Shown here one piece after another: positions 1 to 5,812 of a stretch of DNA of 9,786 nucleotides. Location of the stretch: assembly GCA_002293345.1 (NCBI GenBank), contig DBDB01000075.1, positions 1 through 9,786 on the forward strand, read 5' to 3'. The notes under the pieces were generated by a model, which saw only the letters and a list, made by a program, of their open reading frames with translations, did not search any database and was not told where the DNA came from. Positions within the stretch are counted from its first letter, which is position 1, and every line of letters begins with the position of its first letter. Source of the DNA: Alistipes sp. UBA943 (GTDB lineage Bacteria; Bacteroidota; Bacteroidia; Bacteroidales; Rikenellaceae). The translations under genes and the position numbers were made by a program.

Positions 1-8
1 TGGAACTG

Positions 9-23
9 AACGCTGAAAGCGTT
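9..23. repeat. Short perfect inverted repeat
   Basis: AACGCT (9-14) and AGCGTT (18-23) are perfect reverse complements around a GAA loop. The repeat is the outermost of three hairpins downstream of the polyprenyl synthase stop at 165. No T-tract follows it clearly on either strand, so a terminator role alone is not supported. It may belong to a neighbouring transcript lying outside the window. Confidence 0.4.
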
Positions 24-40
24 GACCTCGCGCAAAATAT

Positions 41-60
41 GGAGATACGAACGTATCTCC
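41..60 (-). terminator. Hairpin, possible transcription terminator
   Basis: GGAGATAC (41-48) pairs perfectly with GTATCTCC (53-60) around a GAAC loop. Read leftward, the direction of the upstream operon, the stem is preceded by an A-rich stretch and followed by ATATTTTG, a modest T-tract. Read rightward it is followed by CAAAAGTTTTTGG, so it could work both ways. It lies about 105 nt after the last stop codon of the leftward genes. Confidence 0.45.
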
Positions 61-74
61 CAAAAGTTTTTGGT

Positions 75-97
75 GCCGCTTTTCACTAAAAAGCGGC
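75..97 (-). terminator. Second hairpin, possible transcription terminator
   Basis: GCCGCTTTT (75-83) and AAAAGCGGC (89-97) form a perfect 9-bp stem with a 5-nt loop. It is the strongest structure after the polyprenyl synthase gene. In the leftward direction it is followed by ACCAAAAAC and not by T residues, so it is not a textbook intrinsic terminator. Together with the hairpin at 41-60 it could end the leftward operon or protect its 3' end. Confidence 0.4.
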
Positions 98-137
98 GGT
101 CTTAGAAAGGTCTTGAAAAACAAAAAGCGACGGTCTT
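88..137. repeat. Imperfect 16-bp direct repeat
   Basis: The 16-mer AAAAAGCGGCGGTCTT (88-103) recurs at 122-137 with one difference (GCGAC for GCGGC). Related pieces (AGAAAGG, TCTTGAAAAA, TTAGAAAG) recur between and after the copies. The stretch from 1 to 164 holds no plausible gene. It looks like a small A-rich repetitive spacer, part of which also forms one arm of the hairpin at 75-97. Confidence 0.45.
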
Positions 138-164
138 GAAAAAAGGTTTTAGAAAGAAACAGCG

Positions 165-1118
165 TTATCTGTTTCGTCCGATGAGGCTTGCGGCATAGTC
201 GCGTAGGGATTCAAATCGGGATCCGGGGATGAACCCGCATGCCTCTTTGAAACGGATGTTGATTTGGTGCTGCGTGACATCCGGAATATCGTAACGATCG
301 TAAATGGTCTTCACGGCGGCGATTTTCTCGGTATCGGCGAGCGTGACGTTCGTGGACGTCTCCCGTAAAACGCGTTGCTCGTCGGGGGTCGCACGTCGAT
401 ATGCCGTCACCATCAGATAGGTTTTCTTGCCTTCCAGAATATCACCACCGATCTTCTTGCCGAGTTGCTCGTCGCCATAGCTGTCCAGCCAGTCATCCTG
501 CAACTGGAATGCCTGTCCGAGCGCCATGCCGAAACGCTCCAGCTGCTCGCACTCCGACATTGACGCCCCTGCGATGTATGCCCCTATGGCGAGGCTTCCG
601 GAGAGCAGGGCGGCGGTTTTGAGCCCGATCATCTGCATGTACTCCTCGACCGTAACCGTGTCACGGGTCTCGAAATCCATGTCGTACTGCTGTCCCTCGC
701 ACACTTCGAGCGCCATGCGGTTGAACCGTTCCAACACCCACGGTTGTCGTTCGGCGGGGAGTTTGGCGAGTTGTTGATAGGCGCTGATGATCATCGCGTC
801 GCCTGATAGTATCGCCACATTCTGCCCCCATTTGGCGAACACGGACGGAGCTCCGCGACGCACGGCGGCATTGTCCATAATGTCGTCATGAAGCAACGTG
901 AAGTTGTGAAACACCTCCACCGCGGCAGCGGCAGGCATGACTCGAGACGCGTCGCTCCCGAACGCCTCGCACGCCAACAGCAGCAACACGGGACGCAACC
1001 GCTTTCCGGATTGCCGGAGCGAATACCCTATCGGTTCATACAGTTTGGACGGCTCCGCAGGGTATCTGAGGTCATTCAGATACCCCTCGAAACGGGACAA
1101 AATCGTGTCGTTCTTCAA
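165..1118 (-). CDS. Trans-polyprenyl diphosphate synthase (IspA/IspB family)
   Basis: This enzyme condenses isopentenyl diphosphate onto an allylic diphosphate to make a linear prenyl diphosphate for quinones or carrier lipids in the cytoplasm. Visible family marks in the 317 residues are GKRLRP (38-43), the first aspartate motif DDIMD (78-82) followed by an Arg pair (87-88), GLKTA (166-170), the second aspartate motif DDWLD (208-212), and GKKIGGD (220-226). The first motif lacks the two-residue insertion of bacterial FPP synthases, and Phe sits five residues before it. That points to a product of C20 or longer, but chain length cannot be fixed from sequence alone. The start is TTG: a stop at 1131 lies in frame 15 nt upstream, no ATG lies between, and this start gives a normal N-terminus. 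It is last in the leftward operon, 12 nt after the FISUMP lipoprotein gene, with no clear Shine-Dalgarno. Confidence 0.93.
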   Translation of the reverse strand: MKNDTILSRFEGYLNDLRYPAEPSKLYEPIGYSLRQSGKRLRPVLLLLACEAFGSDASRVMPAAAAVEVFHNFTLLHDDIMDNAAVRRGAPSVFAKWGQNVAILSGDAMIISAYQQLAKLPAERQPWVLERFNRMALEVCEGQQYDMDFETRDTVTVEEYMQMIGLKTAALLSGSLAIGAYIAGASMSECEQLERFGMALGQAFQLQDDWLDSYGDEQLGKKIGGDILEGKKTYLMVTAYRRATPDEQRVLRETSTNVTLADTEKIAAVKTIYDRYDIPDVTQHQINIRFKEACGFIPGSRFESLRDYAASLIGRNR

Positions 1119-1130
1119 CGGTACGGATCT

Positions 1131-2120
1131 TTACGATTGCTTCACGCAACGGACGGACATAGTCGATCCTCCGGGGTGATAGCCCACGTGCGCGACAGAC
1201 ATACTCATGTCGTTATCGGATAAATAAAGAGCACAACTTCCATAGAGATGCTCTCCCCCAAAAGGGAGGGTTATCCAAACTCCCACGGACGTTCCTCCAT
1301 AAAGAGGGTTCCCCTTCCCCATTTCGAGATCGAGAGCACCGGAAGGGAGGCGATTGCCCGCAAAGGGCAGAAAGATTGTGTCTCCCGTCTGTTGGTCCTC
1401 GAAAGACCAGCCTTCGACATCGAATTGATAGGTCCATTTATTGGATACCTGTTCGCCGAACAACGATTCGAGTTCCTCTATTACGGGCATACGCCACCCC
1501 TCAGGGCACGGATCGTTCGCCGATTCCCACGTCGACTCCGGAGTGAGGTCGTAAGAAGCTCCATCCCACACGGCTCCGGCGGGTGACGACACAAGCGGAT
1601 TGGTGGAGCTCCATCCCACGCGGCGGTTGAACTGGTAGTACATGCCGTAACCTCCGGGTGTGGCGGTAAAAGTGCCGGGTGCATCGACGTTGCACTGTGC
1701 CCAGGTGACACCGTTGATCGTCACACCCTGCGTGTAATCCGTTCCGTCGCCGGGATCTCCGTCACCCGGATCCCCATCTCCATCCCCGGTTTCGAGGACG
1801 AACATCGCCCGTATCTCCACGCGTTTCGCAGGCATGATGAACGACGCGGGATTGTCCTTCACGTTGGAGAGGATGACGCTTCCGCTCATCACTTTCCACT
1901 CGCTGAACACATATTCTCCCTTCGGAGTGGCACTCAACGTACCCATCTCGCCGGCGGCATATTCCGACTTGTCGGCACGTGCGGTACCGTCGCCATCGGC
2001 TGTCAGGGTCATGATGTAGGTTGTCGGGGCAGGGGTCGTGTTTCCGTCGTCCGTGCCGTTCACACTCACGTTGCAGGAGGCGAGTGCCACAGTCGCCCAT
2101 AAAATCAAGATCTTCTTCAT
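1131..2120 (-). CDS. Surface-type lipoprotein with InlB-like repeat and FISUMP domain
   Basis: The 329-residue protein starts with a lipoprotein signal (MKK, hydrophobic stretch, ALASC with Cys16). Residues 33-108 resemble the divergent InlB B-repeat (Flg_new-like) beta domain: GEMGTLSATPKGEYVFSEW, then SFIMPAKRVEIRAMF. Residues 111-128 are a Gly/Asp/Pro linker built on GDGDP units. From 131 to the end is a Fibrobacter succinogenes major paralogous (FISUMP) domain, with NGVTWAQCNVDAPGTF, ANDPCPEGWRMP (201-212), LPFAGNRLPSGAL and the terminal SVRCVK. Such domains are common in Bacteroidetes and Fibrobacter surface proteins; their ligand is not known. ATG start, 28 nt after the coiled-coil gene and 12 nt before the polyprenyl synthase gene, so probably co-transcribed with both. 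Why a surface lipoprotein sits between recG and an isoprenoid gene is unclear. Function is not assigned beyond outer-membrane or surface location. Confidence 0.85.
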   Translation of the reverse strand: MKKILILWATVALASCNVSVNGTDDGNTTPAPTTYIMTLTADGDGTARADKSEYAAGEMGTLSATPKGEYVFSEWKVMSGSVILSNVKDNPASFIMPAKRVEIRAMFVLETGDGDGDPGDGDPGDGTDYTQGVTINGVTWAQCNVDAPGTFTATPGGYGMYYQFNRRVGWSSTNPLVSSPAGAVWDGASYDLTPESTWESANDPCPEGWRMPVIEELESLFGEQVSNKWTYQFDVEGWSFEDQQTGDTIFLPFAGNRLPSGALDLEMGKGNPLYGGTSVGVWITLPFGGEHLYGSCALYLSDNDMSMSVAHVGYHPGGSTMSVRCVKQS

Positions 2121-2148
2121 TGGGTTGTAGTTTTCGTATTTTCTACAT

Positions 2149-3069
2149 TTACTTCAATGCGATTTCGGAGGAACCGACACGGAACCCGTCGCAATAGACA
2201 TCTATGCGATACCGTCCCGGCTCGAAGCCCTTGCCGGCGTAGAACACACCCACCCCGAGGTCGTCGTTCTGATAGTCCACTTCACGCACCGCAGAGAAGG
2301 GGATCTCCTGTCCCTCGAACTTGAAGGTGGCCATGGTCTCGTTGGGCAGCAGGAATCCGTCGGGCGCCACGACACACACGTACACTGCCCTTTCACCCGG
2401 TACGGCGAGTGCGTTGGCGGTGAGGGTGAAGTCGACCCGCAGGCGTGCGGCGTTGCGCACACGCGTCACGGGATTACCGCGTTGGTTCAGGGCCGTCAGC
2501 GTGATGCCGCGCGCTTGGATCACCGATCCCTGACGCACTTTCGTATTCAGCTCCAGCGCCTTCTCCTCGGCCATTTCGGCACGGGTCATCGCTGTGGCGA
2601 TCTCCTTGCGGTAGCCCACGTTCTCGTCCAGCAGTTGCTTGTTCAGCGTGTTGAGCGAGTCGATCTGACGGATGTAACCGCGCATGATCGTGCGCAGTGT
2701 CGCCACCTCTTTCTCATACTGTTTGACTTTCGCCAGGTTCCAGGATCGCTCCTTGGAGAGGCGTTGCATAAGCGAATCGGCCCTCAATCTTTCGACACCC
2801 ATCTGCACAGCCAGCGTGTCGTTGGTGAATTGCAGGTCGTCGAACTCCATCATCAGTTCGCTGAGGTTGTTGCGTATCGAGTCGCGGTCGCCGGCCAACA
2901 GTTCCAGATCGGCTTTCTGGCGGTGATGGATGCTGAAGTAGAGCACCGACAGTGCGGCCAGGATCACAGCCAGGATGATGATTACGATGCGGTAACCGGC
3001 AATGGATTTTCGCGCGTCACCGCCCTGATTACCACCCTGATGATAGTCGTTTTCGTTGTATGCTTCCAT
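2149..3069 (-). CDS. Membrane-anchored coiled-coil protein, conserved in Bacteroidales, function unknown
   Basis: The 306-residue product has a hydrophilic Gly/Asn-rich N-terminus, one membrane helix (about 27-46, YRIVIIILAVILAAL), a long coiled coil (about 50-180, rich in Glu, Leu, Arg and Gln), and a beta-rich C-terminal domain (about 185-306) with PGERAVYVCVVAPDGFLL and a final GRYRIDVYCDGFRVGS. The short N-terminus before the helix suggests a protein anchored in the inner membrane with the rest in the periplasm. I recall similar hypothetical proteins in Bacteroidales but no known function; the C-terminal domain looks immunoglobulin-like. I chose the ATG at 3069. The frame is open to 3156, but that longer form would overlap recG by 47 bp and add an unlikely basic extension before MEAYNEND. 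The gap after recG is 40 nt. An imperfect -7 box (TATATTCG, 3101-3094) lies in it, so some independent transcription is possible. Confidence 0.82.
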   Translation of the reverse strand: MEAYNENDYHQGGNQGGDARKSIAGYRIVIIILAVILAALSVLYFSIHHRQKADLELLAGDRDSIRNNLSELMMEFDDLQFTNDTLAVQMGVERLRADSLMQRLSKERSWNLAKVKQYEKEVATLRTIMRGYIRQIDSLNTLNKQLLDENVGYRKEIATAMTRAEMAEEKALELNTKVRQGSVIQARGITLTALNQRGNPVTRVRNAARLRVDFTLTANALAVPGERAVYVCVVAPDGFLLPNETMATFKFEGQEIPFSAVREVDYQNDDLGVGVFYAGKGFEPGRYRIDVYCDGFRVGSSEIALK

Positions 3070-3109
3070 AGCTTTGGGGATATGCTTAATGTGCGAATAT
3101 ATACAATTT

Positions 3110-5239
3110 TTATGAAATAGCCGAAAAATCCTTCGTGATCCACGACCCATCGCCATTCACGCCCGCTTTGGGCTTCATGAGATTCGACAATCCGGCATGC
3201 ATGGGCGCTTCGAGACGGGGGTCCGATTCAAGGATCGCCGCGGCGAGGTCACGCGTGTGGGTGAGAATCTGCACATCGGCCGTCGGGTTGGCGATTTTCA
3301 GGTCGAACGTGGAACCGCTCTGCATCGTGCCGCTCACATCGCCCGCACCACGCAACCGCAAATCCATCTCAGCCAACTGGAATCCGTCGTTCGTGTCGCA
3401 CATCGCCTGCAGCCGCTGTTTCGACACGGTTGAGATCTGGTGTTTCGACATCAGGATACAGTACGACTGTTCGGCACCGCGACCGACACGTCCACGCAGC
3501 TGGTGCAGTTGCGACAGGCCGAACCGTTCGGCCGATTCGATCACCATCACCGACGCGTTCGGTACATCGACACCCACCTCGATCACCGTCGTGGAGACCA
3601 TAATGTGCGCCTGTCCGGTTTTGAACTGCCGCATCGACTCCTCCTTGTCATCGGGACGCATCTGGCCGTGGCAGATCGTGGTGACGTACTCCGGGGGCGG
3701 GAAGTCACGCGTGATGGCGGCATAACCATCCTCCAAACTCTTGTAATCCATCGCTTCCGAGTCGCGGATCAACGGATAGACCACATACACCTGGCGCCCC
3801 TTGGCGATCTCCTGTTTCAGGAATCCCCACAGCCGCAGGCGTGCCGCATCGGTGTAGAGCGATGTGTGAATGGGTTTGCGGCCGGGCGGCAGCTCGTCGA
3901 TGATCGACACGTCCAGATCGCCGTACAACGTCATGGCGAGTGTGCGTGGGATCGGGGTCGCCGTCATTACCAGTACGTGGGGCGGCTGGTGGTTTTTGGT
4001 CCAGAGGCGTGCCCGTTGCCGGACGCCGAAGCGGTGCTGCTCGTCCACCACCACAAACCCCAGGTTCGAGAACTGCACCCCGTCTTCGATCAACGCATGG
4101 GTGCCGATAAGAATATCGACACGTCCCTCTGAGATGCCCGCCAGCACTTCGCGTCGTTCGCGCACGCGCGATGAGCCCGTGAGGATCCCCATCCTCACGG
4201 GCAGACCCTGGAGCATCCGCGACAGGGTCGCGAAGTGCTGGCGGGCGAGGATCTCTGTGGGAGCCATCATGCAGGCCTGAAACCCGTTATCCACAGACAA
4301 CAGCATCGCCATGAGTGCCACGAGTGTTTTACCGCTACCCACGTCGCCCTGCAACAGGCGGTTCATCTGGAATCCGGATGCCACATCGCGACGGATCTCC
4401 TTCACGACACGTTTCTGCGCCCCTGTCAACTCAAACGGCAGTTTCTCCTCGTAGAAACGGTTGAACAGCGTCCCCACCTTCCCGAAAATAAACCCGTTAC
4501 TCTTGGCGAGGCGTTCCGTGCGACGCGACTGAATGTTCAATTGAATCGCCAACAGCTCCTCGAATTTAAGGCGGTATTGCGCCCGTTTGAGCAAGTCGGC
4601 GGATTGCGGGAAGTGAATGTTGTAGAGTGCCTCGCGGAGCGGCATCAGGTCGTGTTTCGCACGGAATTCGTCCGTGAATGGATCCGCAATGTAATCCTTC
4701 ACCATCGGCCACAGCGCACCCATGATGGCCGTGAACCCGTTCGACCCCAATAGCTTGGATACCTTTTCGGAGCTGGGGTATACCCCCTGCATCATCGACT
4801 CGGCGGGTTGTGAGAGCACCTTCTCGACCAATTCCATCTCCGGATGGCGCATCGACAGGCGGTCGTTGAAGAAGGTCGGGCGTCCGAAGATGACGTACTC
4901 GCGTCCCACCTCGAAACGCTTCTCCATCCACCGCGTGGCACGGAACCACACCAACGAAACGCTTCCCGTGTTGTCCTCGGCCGTGACGGTGAGACGCTTG
5001 CCGCGCCCCTGACCCGCAAAGTGGTACCCCGTCACGCGGGCGCGCAACTGGATGAGTGCCGAGTCATTCTCCGGAACCTCGGCAATCGGGTAGACCTTCG
5101 TGCGGTCTATATAACGATGGGGATAGTGGTGGAGCATGTCGCCCACCGTGCGGATATTCAGGTCGAGACCCAACAGCCGGGCGCGCGCCTCGCCCACACC
5201 CGGAATGTACTGAATGTCGCTGTCGAATACATCGGCCAA
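3110..5239 (-). CDS. recG: ATP-dependent DNA helicase RecG
   Basis: RecG remodels stalled replication forks and Holliday junctions. The 709-residue protein is close to the usual length and complete. An N-terminal helix-hairpin-helix-like segment (IQYIPGVGEARARLL, 9-23) leads into the wedge/OB domain (about 62-135). The helicase core follows: Walker A GDVGSGKT (298-305), APTEILARQH (326-335), DEQHRFG (399-405), TATPIPRT (426-433), TTVIEVGVDVPNA (550-562) and QLHQLRGRVGRG (577-588). The C-terminal TRG-type motif reads DLRLRGAGDVSGTMQSG (626-642), where many RecGs have GPGDFLGTRQSG. The start is TTG at 5239: no in-frame ATG gives a sensible N-terminus, and a strong Shine-Dalgarno precedes it. 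It follows the small lipoprotein gene by 14 nt and is probably transcribed from the promoter at 5762-5792. Confidence 0.97.
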   Translation of the reverse strand: MADVFDSDIQYIPGVGEARARLLGLDLNIRTVGDMLHHYPHRYIDRTKVYPIAEVPENDSALIQLRARVTGYHFAGQGRGKRLTVTAEDNTGSVSLVWFRATRWMEKRFEVGREYVIFGRPTFFNDRLSMRHPEMELVEKVLSQPAESMMQGVYPSSEKVSKLLGSNGFTAIMGALWPMVKDYIADPFTDEFRAKHDLMPLREALYNIHFPQSADLLKRAQYRLKFEELLAIQLNIQSRRTERLAKSNGFIFGKVGTLFNRFYEEKLPFELTGAQKRVVKEIRRDVASGFQMNRLLQGDVGSGKTLVALMAMLLSVDNGFQACMMAPTEILARQHFATLSRMLQGLPVRMGILTGSSRVRERREVLAGISEGRVDILIGTHALIEDGVQFSNLGFVVVDEQHRFGVRQRARLWTKNHQPPHVLVMTATPIPRTLAMTLYGDLDVSIIDELPPGRKPIHTSLYTDAARLRLWGFLKQEIAKGRQVYVVYPLIRDSEAMDYKSLEDGYAAITRDFPPPEYVTTICHGQMRPDDKEESMRQFKTGQAHIMVSTTVIEVGVDVPNASVMVIESAERFGLSQLHQLRGRVGRGAEQSYCILMSKHQISTVSKQRLQAMCDTNDGFQLAEMDLRLRGAGDVSGTMQSGSTFDLKIANPTADVQILTHTRDLAAAILESDPRLEAPMHAGLSNLMKPKAGVNGDGSWITKDFSAIS

Positions 5240-5245
5240 GGGAGT

Positions 5246-5252
5246 CCCTCCT
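5246..5252 (-). promoter_or_regulatory. Strong Shine-Dalgarno before the recG TTG start
   Basis: On the minus strand AGGAGGG is followed by a short spacer (seven nt after AGGAGG) and then TTG, the inferred recG start. It lies in the 14-nt gap after the lipoprotein stop at 5254. Bacteroidetes genes seldom rely on such a full match, so this site supports the TTG choice and may offset the weak start codon. Confidence 0.7.
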
Positions 5253-5253
5253 A

Positions 5254-5739
5254 TTATGAATTTTTCTTACGTGGCGTCTCTTCGGCGGTGTCCGTGGAGG
5301 CAACCTTGCGTAGCGCCACCTCGATATCGTCACGCTCGAAGGCACCGTTGTACCAACTGCCATCGCCCTTCTCTGTCTGATTGGCTTCCGAAAAAACCAG
5401 CGGCAACTCACGATCGGTATACGCACCGTTCTGTGCCCCGTCCACATCGCTGAAACGGTACACCACCCCGTTGGCATCCCACCGGTCAATACGCGACGTG
5501 AGGATGAATTCTCCCTGATTGTTGGTACGGGTATCGCTGTCGTCGAACGCGTGATCCAGGCTAACCTGAATACCCGGGATTGCTTTGCCCGTCTCGGCAT
5601 CGGTCACCTGCCCCTTGATCGTCAGCTTCACTGACGGCACTCCGTACATGACAGGGTCTTCGATATTCAGATCCAGACTGCACGCCACCGTACTGAAGCC
5701 AAGCAACGAAAGGGTCCATCTATAGAGTCTGTTTTTCAT
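5254..5739 (-). CDS. Small lipoprotein with carboxypeptidase-regulatory-like domain, resembling the radical-SAM-associated lipoprotein family
   Basis: The 161-residue protein begins MKNRLYR, then a hydrophobic stretch ending in TVAC (Cys20), a loose lipobox. MYGVP (31-35) leads into VKLTIKGQVTDAETGKAIPG, the opening of a carboxypeptidase-regulatory-like beta sandwich, with GEFIL (76-80) as a later strand. Near the end GDGSWYNGAF (125-134) precedes DDIEVALRK and a charged tail. The YGVP motif, length and layout fit my memory of the Bacteroidetes rSAM/lipoprotein family (the TIGR04134 type), usually encoded beside a radical SAM protein. No radical SAM gene lies in this window, so the copy is orphaned here or its partner is elsewhere. 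ATG start. It is the first gene of the leftward operon, with its own promoter in the divergent region. Lipid anchoring in the envelope is likely; the function is unknown. Confidence 0.78.
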   Translation of the reverse strand: MKNRLYRWTLSLLGFSTVACSLDLNIEDPVMYGVPSVKLTIKGQVTDAETGKAIPGIQVSLDHAFDDSDTRTNNQGEFILTSRIDRWDANGVVYRFSDVDGAQNGAYTDRELPLVFSEANQTEKGDGSWYNGAFERDDIEVALRKVASTDTAEETPRKKNS

Positions 5740-5761
5740 AATTCGGGTTCATTTACCGCCG

Positions 5762-5792
5762 TAAATGTACACTTTTCGGCGCAAAAAACAAA
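5762..5792 (-). promoter_or_regulatory. Bacteroidetes-type promoter for the leftward operon
   Basis: On the minus strand TTTG (5792-5789), a 19-nt spacer and TACATTTA (5769-5762) match the TTTG-N19-TAnnTTTG arrangement with one change in the last base. Transcription would begin around 5755-5758, leaving a leader of roughly 15-20 nt before the ATG at 5739. It probably drives the lipoprotein, recG and the three downstream genes. Confidence 0.6.
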
Positions 5793-5807
5793 AAATAGCT
5801 ATCTTTA
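5775..5807 (+). promoter_or_regulatory. Promoter of ispG, near-leaderless
   Basis: TATCTTTA (5800-5807) matches the TAnnTTTG -7 box in seven of eight positions. The -33 side is weak, with TTTTCGG at 5773-5779. The -7 box ends only five nt (CACTC) before the ATG at 5813, so the transcript should begin at or within a few nt of the start codon. The box overlaps the region of the divergent promoter, so the two may compete. Confidence 0.5.
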
Positions 5808-5812
5808 CACTC

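Noticed and set aside
1742..1793. Short repetitive stretch that could suggest a CRISPR or minisatellite
   Set aside because: It encodes the in-frame Gly/Asp/Pro linker (GDGDP units) of the FISUMP lipoprotein; there are no regular spacers.
2482..3120. 212-codon rightward open frame with a hydrophobic stretch
   Set aside because: It mirrors the coiled-coil gene. Its hydrophobic and His/Val-rich parts are the complement of that gene's membrane helix and charged repeats.
3070..3156. N-terminal extension of the coiled-coil protein by 29 residues
   Set aside because: It would overlap recG by 47 bp and add a basic sequence unrelated to the rest; the ATG at 3069 fits better.
3440..4132. 230-codon rightward open frame inside recG
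   Set aside because: It is antisense to the conserved RecG helicase core, with no recognisable domain and no promoter.
5765..5812. Earlier ATG giving a 456-residue IspG
   Set aside because: The family alignment begins at the ATG at 5813, and the probable ispG -7 box lies inside this extension.
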